Positions 7,680 to 14,153 of a stretch of DNA of 19,833 bases are shown here, piece by piece. The DNA comes from ZC4RG30 sp041168985 (GTDB taxonomy: Bacteria > Pseudomonadota > Gammaproteobacteria > Steroidobacterales > Steroidobacteraceae), in assembly GCA_041168985.1 (NCBI GenBank), contig JBEEKA010000303.1:1-19833 (forward strand), in the 5' to 3' direction. The notes under the pieces were generated by a model. The model worked only from the letters and a program-made list of their open reading frames with translations, did not search any database and had not been told where the DNA came from. A program made the translations under genes and the position numbers. The first letter of the stretch is position 1; every line of letters begins with the position of its first letter.

Positions 7680-8516
7680 GTGAGTAGTTCTTACAAATGG
7701 CCCCTCGTTTCGGGAATCGCCGTCCTGGCGGCATTTCTCGGGGCGGCCCTTTTCGGGTTAACGGGCGCCGATGAGTCGCTGCAGCGTGCAAGGCAGGACG
7801 ATCTGCTGCGCGTCGGGTTTGCCGTCGAGGCGCCCTTTGCCTTCGTGGGGCCGGACAGCCAGGTGCAGGGCGTGATGCCCGAGCTGGCCCGGGAACTGGC
7901 CGGGCGGCTCGGCATCCGCCGGGTCGAGTTCATCCAGACATCGTTCCTGTCGCTGATCCCGGACCTGCTGGAACGGCGTTTCGATGTGATCGCCTGCGGC
8001 TTCTACATCTCGCCGGAACGGCAGCGTATCATGCGTTTCTCCCGGCCCGTTTCCCATTCCGGCCCCGCGCTGATGGTCCGGAAGGGCAATCCCCTGAACC
8101 TGCCCGCGTTCCCGGACCTGAAGCCGACCCCGGCGCTGCGGGTCGCGATCATGGACCGGACCGGCTCCGAGAGGCGCATGCTGGATTCGGGTTACAGCCA
8201 CGACAACCTGCTGCTGGTACCGGATCCTCCCGCGGGCGCCGCGTCCGTGATTTCCGGTGAGGCGCAGGGGCTGGTCATGCCGGTCGCCCAGCTGCGGATC
8301 CTGGCCCAGGGTCGCCCGCAGGAGCTGGACGTCCTGGATGGCAAACCCCGGAATCCGGACTGGCGCTGGGGCGAAGTCGCCTTTGCGTTCAACCTGTCCG
8401 ACCGGTCATTGCAGTCGGCCTGGGATGAGGCGCTCGGGAAATACCAGGCCAGCCAGGCTTTCCGCGAACTCGCGTTCCGGCATGCGCTCACCGAACAGGA
8501 CCTGATCGTCCAATGA
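7680..8516 (+). CDS. Exported solute-binding protein, family 3 (amino-acid type), likely sensor partner
   Basis: A protein of about 278 residues. An N-terminal hydrophobic segment (PLVSGIAVLAAFLGAALFGL, about residues 8-27) acts as signal peptide or anchor. It precedes a type-3 periplasmic binding domain: LRVGFAVEAPFAFVGPDSQV, then the core LIPDLLERRFDVIACGFYIS and later AFNLSDRSLQSAWDEALGKY. No lipobox cysteine is seen. No ABC permease or ATPase lies nearby; instead its stop overlaps the start of a hybrid histidine kinase (ATGA at 8513-8516), so it more likely reports a ligand to that kinase than drives transport. The GTG start at 7680 is chosen because it begins the protein just before the hydrophobic segment, but it lacks a good ribosome site and may be translated by coupling to a short upstream frame. 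The ligand cannot be told from the sequence. Confidence 0.82.
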   Translation: MSSSYKWPLVSGIAVLAAFLGAALFGLTGADESLQRARQDDLLRVGFAVEAPFAFVGPDSQVQGVMPELARELAGRLGIRRVEFIQTSFLSLIPDLLERRFDVIACGFYISPERQRIMRFSRPVSHSGPALMVRKGNPLNLPAFPDLKPTPALRVAIMDRTGSERRMLDSGYSHDNLLLVPDPPAGAASVISGEAQGLVMPVAQLRILAQGRPQELDVLDGKPRNPDWRWGEVAFAFNLSDRSLQSAWDEALGKYQASQAFRELAFRHALTEQDLIVQ

Positions 8517-11050
8517 CCGGCAACACCGAGCGCCTCCGACGCGCTCCCCACATGCGGCTGATCCTGGTGCCTGCGCTGCTCGCGAGCGTGATGACCACGG
8601 CGCTGGTGTACCTGCATTTCGCGGACGTGAACCGCCTCGAGTCCGCGAACCGCGTGATCCGCGTGCAGGGCCGCGCCACGCAGGACCTTGCCCAGGGACT
8701 GCTCCATTTTTCCCTCGGTTCGGAGGAGGAGGGCGGCTGGCAGCGCGCGCGCGGGCTGCAGCTCCTGCGACAGGCGGCCGACGAGTACCTGCAGGCCGTC
8801 GCCGTGCTGCCTGAAGCGTCTGACCTGCGTGCCGAGTTCAGCCGGGAACTCGATACTTTCGATCGCTTGCTGCAGGCCGAAACGGCATCCGCGCGGGATG
8901 CAAGGCGTGACGTGGATATACGGCTTGCCCTGGGCCGCCTGCAGGGCACGGCCGAGCAGGTGGACCTGCAGCTTCGAAGCAGGCAGATCCAGATGGCGGC
9001 AAGCCAGGACCGGGTCTACCGCTGGAGCGTGGCCTTCGCGCTCCTGCTGTTCGGTGTCATGGCAGGGCTGGCGTGGCGTTCCCTTAAGCACCGGCAGCGA
9101 CTCGAGCGGGAACGCCTGTCGGTCCTGATGTTGCTGGAGTCCGTGACCAAATCGTCCACGGACCTCATCTTCGCGAAGGATCGCGAAGGCCGATACCTGC
9201 TTTTCAGCGACGCCGGCGAACAGATCATCGGCGTGAAGTCTTTCGACGTGATCGGGAAGACCGACGAGGAAGCCTTCAAGGGGGATCGGCATATCGCGAA
9301 GGCCCGTTCGACCGACGAACAGGTATTGGGCGGCGTGGGGCAGGTCCGCTACCAGTTCACGCGCCCGGCACACTTCGAAGTCAAGACGGTTGATGTCGTG
9401 AAGTCCCCGCTCTTCGACGAGAGCGGCGTGATAACCGGCGTGCTCGGCGTCGCGCGCGACATCACGCGGATGCGACAGCAGGAACTGGCGCTGGCCGACA
9501 GCCGCGCGCAGCTCGCGGCGATCATCGACGCGCTGGAAGTCGGGCTGGTCGTTTCGGCCCCGAACGGCGAGCTGCTGCACATCAACCCCGCGGCGATGAA
9601 GCTCCTCGGCAACGACCCCACCGATCCGAGACCGCGCACGCTGGTCGAACTGCGCCAGATGCACCAGCTCGAAACGCTCGATGGCAAACCGGTGGCCGCG
9701 GACCATTTCACGGGCGACAGGCTCCTGCGGGGCGCTGACACCTGGAACGAAGAACTGATCCTGAGGCGGAAGGATCTCGTCGGGAGCCGGACCCTGAGTT
9801 TCCACGGCGTTGCGCGCCGCGATCTCGATGGATCCCTGCGCTTCCTGCTCCTGACCTTCGAGGACATCACGCAACGCCGGCAATCCGAAAACATCAATCG
9901 CCAGACGCAGCGGCTCGAGGCACTGGGCACCCTGGCGGCAGGCATCGCGCACGACTTCAACAACCTGTTGCTGGCCATCTCCGGCCATGCCGCGCTGGCC
10001 CGCGCCGACATGGCTGGCGGGGTTTCGCCGCAGGAGAGCCTCGAGCAGATCGAACACGCGGGGAAGCGGGCCGCGGACCTCGTGCGACGTATCCTGCTGT
10101 TCGCGCGGGCCGAACAGGGCCAGCGACAGGCGGCCGACCTCCGGCTCGTTCTCGAACAGACGCTCAAGCTGTTCCGCCCTTCCTTGCCGGAAAACGTGCG
10201 TCTCAATGCCGAGGTGACGCAGGACCAGGAATTCCTCGTCGACATGGATGCGTCCCAGATCCATCAGGCGCTGCTGAACCTGCTGACCAATGCCGCCCAT
10301 GCCGTCGAGGACAAGCCGGAAGGCATGCGCGGCAACATCACGGCGCTGCTGTCCGTGGTGGTGCTCGGTGAAAAGACCTCCATCGGCGGACAGGTGCTGC
10401 CGGCCGGCCGCTATGCGTTGCTGTCGATCCAGGACAACGGCGTGGGCATGCCACCCGATGTCCTCGAGCATATCTTCGACCCGTTCTTCACGACGAAACC
10501 GGTCGGCAAGGGCACGGGCCTCGGCATGCCGATGGTCCACGGCATCCTGCGGGAACATGCGGGCACCATCGACGTGAAGAGCCGTGCGGGCGAAGGGACC
10601 GACGTCGACCTCTACCTGCCGCTCCTGCAGGACGGAAGCCCGACCGCCAAGGAACGCCTGCTCCAGCCACAGCCCGCGAGCGGAAACGGCCGACGCATCC
10701 TGTTCGTCGACGATGAAGCCGCGCTGGTTCGACTGATGGAGCGCGGGCTCGGAAGGCTCGGCTACGTGGTAACGGGCATGACGGATCCGGCCGAGGCCAT
10801 CCGGGAGCTGGAAGCCGATCCTTCCCGCTTCGACCTGGTGGTGACCGACCTGTCGATGCCGGGCTGGAACGGGTTCGACGTCCTGCGCGCGGTCCGTGCG
10901 TCCGCGGCGGGGATGCGCGTGATCCTGATGTCCGGCTACGTCAGGCAGGAGGATCGTGAGATCGCCCATTCCCTCGGCGTGGACGACATCCTGCTGAAGC
11001 CGAACAGCGTCGACGACCTGGCTGCTGCCATCGCCCGGCTCCTGCGCTGA
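8513..11050 (+). CDS. Hybrid sensor histidine kinase (periplasmic helical sensor, two PAS, HisKA, HATPase, receiver)
   Basis: An 845-residue inner-membrane hybrid kinase. Order: first membrane helix (about 14-36), an all-helical periplasmic region (about 40-165), second helix (about 169-189), PAS (about 207-315), PAS (about 327-450) and dimerisation/phosphoacceptor helix GIAHDFNNLLLAISGH with His480. The ATPase domain follows with N-box LLNLLTNAAHAVED, DNGVGMP, and GKGTGLGMPMVHGI. A C-terminal receiver (about 718-845) has Asp779 in VVTDLSMPGWNG and a lysine in LLKPNS. The AHDFNN-type phosphoacceptor is common in stand-alone hybrid kinases. Its start codon overlaps the stop of the binding-protein gene (ATGA), implying coupled translation and a joint sensor. 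No separate response regulator or phosphotransfer protein is adjacent, so the output pathway is unknown. Confidence 0.93.
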   Translation: MTGNTERLRRAPHMRLILVPALLASVMTTALVYLHFADVNRLESANRVIRVQGRATQDLAQGLLHFSLGSEEEGGWQRARGLQLLRQAADEYLQAVAVLPEASDLRAEFSRELDTFDRLLQAETASARDARRDVDIRLALGRLQGTAEQVDLQLRSRQIQMAASQDRVYRWSVAFALLLFGVMAGLAWRSLKHRQRLERERLSVLMLLESVTKSSTDLIFAKDREGRYLLFSDAGEQIIGVKSFDVIGKTDEEAFKGDRHIAKARSTDEQVLGGVGQVRYQFTRPAHFEVKTVDVVKSPLFDESGVITGVLGVARDITRMRQQELALADSRAQLAAIIDALEVGLVVSAPNGELLHINPAAMKLLGNDPTDPRPRTLVELRQMHQLETLDGKPVAADHFTGDRLLRGADTWNEELILRRKDLVGSRTLSFHGVARRDLDGSLRFLLLTFEDITQRRQSENINRQTQRLEALGTLAAGIAHDFNNLLLAISGHAALARADMAGGVSPQESLEQIEHAGKRAADLVRRILLFARAEQGQRQAADLRLVLEQTLKLFRPSLPENVRLNAEVTQDQEFLVDMDASQIHQALLNLLTNAAHAVEDKPEGMRGNITALLSVVVLGEKTSIGGQVLPAGRYALLSIQDNGVGMPPDVLEHIFDPFFTTKPVGKGTGLGMPMVHGILREHAGTIDVKSRAGEGTDVDLYLPLLQDGSPTAKERLLQPQPASGNGRRILFVDDEAALVRLMERGLGRLGYVVTGMTDPAEAIRELEADPSRFDLVVTDLSMPGWNGFDVLRAVRASAAGMRVILMSGYVRQEDREIAHSLGVDDILLKPNSVDDLAAAIARLLR

Positions 11051-11134
11051 GTCCGCCCGGGTCGTCCCCGGGGGCCGCGCCATCGGTATAGTCCGCTGTC
11101 GCCATCCAGTGGGATTGCTGCCTAGGAGCCCTAC

Positions 11135-12388
11135 ATGCCCAGCCTGATCGTCGTGCTCAGCGGACTTGCCGCGCTCCTGTCGCTGGTCGGCGTGATCCTC
11201 CTGCTGGGCCAGTCCCGACGCGGTTCCGATGCCACGCTCCATGCCAAGGAAGCGCGGGACGCCGTGCAGCGCCTGTCAGCCGAGCTGTCCGAGCTGCAGG
11301 GGCGCCTGGGCGCGCTGGCCGACTCGCAGCCGCGGCTGCGCAGTGAAGTCGCCGAGCGCATCGATGCCGGCTTCAGGACCAACACCGAGGCCATCGTCCA
11401 GCTTCGCACCGACACGCTGGGTGCCATGAACACCTTCCGCGGCACGCTCGACACCGCGCTGAAGACCGAACTGGAGCAGATCCGCAAGACGGTCGACGAC
11501 AAGCTGCACGAAACGCTGGAAAAGCGACTCGGTGAATCCTTCAAACGCGTCAGCGACCAGCTGGAGAGCGTGCACCGGGGTCTCGGAGAAATGCAGACGC
11601 TCGCCACCGGCGTGGGCGACCTGCGCAAGGTGCTGACCAACGTGAAGACCCGCGGCAGTTTCGGCGAGGTACAGCTCGACAACCTGCTCGAGCAGATCCT
11701 GACCGCAGAGCAGTACGACAGGAACGTGGCCGTGGTGCCGGGCAGCGCCGCGCGCGTGGAGTTCGCGCTCCGCCTGCCGGGCAGGTCCGATGGCGCGAAA
11801 GTCCATCTGCCGATCGATGCGAAGTTCCCGATCGAGGATTACCAGCGCCTGCTCGACGCACAGGACCGCGGCGACGTCGCCGGCGTGGATGAGGCGGGGA
11901 AGGCGCTCGAAACGCGCATCCGGCAGGAAGGCCGGACGATCCGGGAAAAGTACATCGCCCCACCGGACACGACGGACTTCGCCGTGATGTACCTCGCGAC
12001 GGAAGGCCTTTACGCGGAGGCGCTGCGCCGGCCTGGCCTGGTCGACTGGCTGCAGCGGGACTGCAAGGTCGTGTTGTGCGGACCCACCACGCTGGCTGCG
12101 ATGCTGAACAGCCTGCAGATGGGCTTCCGCACGCTGGCGATCGAGAAGCGCTCGTCGGAGGTCTGGGAAGTGCTTGGCGCGGTGAAGACCGAGTTCGGCA
12201 AGTTCGGCGAAGCACTCGCGCACACGAAGAAGAAGCTCGAGGAAGCGACCCACAGCATCGAGAAGGCGCAGACGCGCAACAACGTGCTGACGCGCCGGCT
12301 CAAGGGCGTGGACCAGTTGCCCGAACCGGAAGCCGCAGGCGTGCTGGGCACGACGCGGGACGTGGATACGGAAAGCGAAGAGGACTGA
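11135..12388 (+). CDS. rmuC: DNA recombination protein RmuC
   Basis: A 417-residue RmuC family protein, linked in E. coli to limiting inversions at short repeats. It has an N-terminal membrane anchor (LIVVLSGLAALLSLVGVILLL, residues 4-24) and a long coiled coil (about 30-145). The restriction-endonuclease-like core is recognised by GSFGEVQLDNLLEQIL, the conserved LPIDAKFPIEDYQ, and PPDTTDFAVMYLATEGLYAE. TAGGAG lies six bases before the ATG. It begins a tight plus-strand group: the next gene starts three bases after its stop. A TATAGT at 11087-11092 could be a -10 element, but no matching -35 is seen. The family call is firm; the biochemical activity of RmuC is still not well defined. Confidence 0.95.
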   Translation: MPSLIVVLSGLAALLSLVGVILLLGQSRRGSDATLHAKEARDAVQRLSAELSELQGRLGALADSQPRLRSEVAERIDAGFRTNTEAIVQLRTDTLGAMNTFRGTLDTALKTELEQIRKTVDDKLHETLEKRLGESFKRVSDQLESVHRGLGEMQTLATGVGDLRKVLTNVKTRGSFGEVQLDNLLEQILTAEQYDRNVAVVPGSAARVEFALRLPGRSDGAKVHLPIDAKFPIEDYQRLLDAQDRGDVAGVDEAGKALETRIRQEGRTIREKYIAPPDTTDFAVMYLATEGLYAEALRRPGLVDWLQRDCKVVLCGPTTLAAMLNSLQMGFRTLAIEKRSSEVWEVLGAVKTEFGKFGEALAHTKKKLEEATHSIEKAQTRNNVLTRRLKGVDQLPEPEAAGVLGTTRDVDTESEED

Positions 12389-12391
12389 ATC

Positions 12392-13336
12392 ATGGCAGCG
12401 AAGACTACGATCAGGCAGTTGCTGGAGGGCGGCGAAATGGTGTGGTCGCCCTGCGTGTACGACTGCGTTTCGGCGCGCGTGGCGGAGATCTGCGGCTACA
12501 ACTCGATCCTGCTCAGCAGCGTCGAACTGGAATACGCCCATCTGGGCATCCCGTCCGGCGCGTACAACTGGGAGGAGTACATCTGGGTGGCGTCGCGGAT
12601 CATCAACTCATCCAGCCTGCCGCTGATCGTCGACGGCGAGAACGGCGGGCGCACGCCGCTGGAGGTCTACCGCAACTGCAAGCGGCTTGCCGAGGCAGGC
12701 GCGATGGGCATTTCCATCGAGGACACGCGGGAAGGCACGATGTACGCGGGCTACCACTACGGGCACCACCAGGGCTACATGGAAGCCGAGCGCTGGGCGA
12801 CGCACGTGAAGGCGGCGGTCGACGGCGTGGCGGGCACGGACTGCATGATCATCGCGCGCACGGACATCAAGGGCGGCGGCGCCGCGCAGACCGGCGCGGT
12901 GGGGGGCAACGAGTTCTCCCAGGGGCTGGACGAGGCCATCCGGCGGGCGAAGATGGGCGTGGAGGCCGGTGCGCCCATCACCATGATCCAGAACATCTGC
13001 CATGCCGGCTGCGAACCGGAATGTCGTAGGATTGCCGCGGAGGTGCCGGGATACCGGTTCTATCCGGACCTGCACGCCACCGATGGCGTAAGCGACTGCA
13101 CGCTGGAACAGCTGCTGGAGTGGGGGTTCCATCTGGTGTCGAACCACGCCGCGATGAAGGGCGCGACCAAGGGGATGATGGAATACATGAAGAAGAACTT
13201 CGAGAACAAGAACACCGTGTACTCGGAGAACGACGAATTCCAGGGGATGGGGCACATCTTCCATCCCTTCACCTTCGAGGACTGGATCGAGCGCGACAAG
13301 GCGTACATCGAGTTCGAGAAGAAGATGAAGCGCTGA
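12392..13336 (+). CDS. Isocitrate lyase / PEP mutase superfamily protein with atypical active-site motif
   Basis: A 314-residue TIM-barrel enzyme of the isocitrate lyase/PEP mutase superfamily. Family marks are the N-terminal SPCVYDCVSARVAEICGYNS (normally P...D..SA...E..GF.A), the strand SLPLIVDGENGG, AGAMGISIEDT and MIIARTD. Two things differ from the textbook: the metal motif D-A-D-x-G-x-G reads VDGENGG, and the lyase loop KKCGH is absent (REGTMYAGYHYGHH stands there). It is therefore unlikely to be an isocitrate or methylisocitrate lyase. PEP mutase, phosphonopyruvate hydrolase or oxaloacetate decarboxylase-type chemistry remain possible, as does something new. GAGGA lies seven bases before the ATG, inside the end of rmuC. 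The next gene starts seven bases after its stop, so these are co-transcribed. Confidence 0.85.
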   Translation: MAAKTTIRQLLEGGEMVWSPCVYDCVSARVAEICGYNSILLSSVELEYAHLGIPSGAYNWEEYIWVASRIINSSSLPLIVDGENGGRTPLEVYRNCKRLAEAGAMGISIEDTREGTMYAGYHYGHHQGYMEAERWATHVKAAVDGVAGTDCMIIARTDIKGGGAAQTGAVGGNEFSQGLDEAIRRAKMGVEAGAPITMIQNICHAGCEPECRRIAAEVPGYRFYPDLHATDGVSDCTLEQLLEWGFHLVSNHAAMKGATKGMMEYMKKNFENKNTVYSENDEFQGMGHIFHPFTFEDWIERDKAYIEFEKKMKR

Positions 13337-13343
13337 GCAGGCG

Positions 13344-14153
13344 ATGACGGACGCCGCGGACCGCGCGTTTTCCCCCTTTGCCACCGCACTCCGGCAGGCG
13401 CGGGCTGGAAAGTCGCTGTCCATTGCCGACTTCGCGCGGCTCGTCCAGCTGTCGGACACGCAGGTCACCGGACTCGAGACCGATGACCACCGCCCGTTTT
13501 ACAGCGCCACTTACGCGGCGCGCGCTGCACGGCGTTGCGCGGAATACCTGGGCGTGGACCCTTCGCTCGACGGTGCACCGGACGAGCCGGTCCAGGCACC
13601 GGTCGAGGCCCTCTCGCCGCCTGTCGGGACGATCCGGACACGGCCTGCGATGGCAGTGAAGCTGGCGTGGGTCGCTGTCGGATCCGTCGTGGTGACACTG
13701 GTGGTCGGGGGCTTTTACATGGCGCGAACGCCGGGTCAGGCCCCGCCCGCGGCGACGACGTCGCATGTCGTGGCGCCCGTCGCCGAGCCGGTCGTCCCGG
13801 ACGTTGCGCCGGTCCCCGAGACCGCGCCGGCTCCTGCCGAAGTAGTTTCCGTCCCGGCGCCGACCCTGCGTGTCCCTGCGACAGCGGTGCCGGATGATCC
13901 TGAGCACCGGTTCTACCTTGTCGTGGTCCGCCCGGTGTCGATCCACGCCAGCGATGCCTCGGGATCGGTGGTGATCAGCGGATCCCTGCAGCCCGACGTG
14001 GGCCAGCGGGTCGTGGGCAATCCCCCCTTCGCGGTGGCCGTCTCCGACGAAGACGCCGTTGAGATCTATTACCAGGGCAAGCGGATCCGGACCGAACGGA
14101 ACAACAACGAGGGCCTGTCACTCAGCGTGGATCCGGCCCTCCGGTCAAATTGA
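13344..14153 (+). CDS. RodZ-like membrane HTH protein
   Basis: A 269-residue protein with the layout of RodZ. It has an N-terminal helix-turn-helix of the HTH_25/Xre type (FATALRQARAGKSLSIADFARLVQLSDTQVTGLE, about residues 12-45). One membrane helix follows (KLAWVAVGSVVVTLVVGGFY, about 106-125), then a proline/alanine/valine-rich linker and a small beta-rich C-terminal domain (about 190-265) resembling DUF4115 (IHASDASGSVVISGSLQPDV...VVGNPPFAVAVSD). RodZ links MreB to the cell wall. This one is not next to ispG, the usual rodZ neighbour in gammaproteobacteria, so it may be a paralogue. It starts seven bases after the PEP-mutase-like gene and its last 9 bases overlap the end of the convergent kinase gene. 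The domain layout is visible; the function is inferred. Confidence 0.78.
   Translation: MTDAADRAFSPFATALRQARAGKSLSIADFARLVQLSDTQVTGLETDDHRPFYSATYAARAARRCAEYLGVDPSLDGAPDEPVQAPVEALSPPVGTIRTRPAMAVKLAWVAVGSVVVTLVVGGFYMARTPGQAPPAATTSHVVAPVAEPVVPDVAPVPETAPAPAEVVSVPAPTLRVPATAVPDDPEHRFYLVVVRPVSIHASDASGSVVISGSLQPDVGQRVVGNPPFAVAVSDEDAVEIYYQGKRIRTERNNNEGLSLSVDPALRSN

Noticed and set aside
8192..11242. A 1016-codon open frame on the minus strand opposite the hybrid kinase
   Set aside because: It is the antisense shadow of the kinase in high-GC DNA: composition is Arg/Gln/His-rich with no domain, while the plus strand encodes a complete PAS-PAS-HisKA-HATPase-receiver protein.
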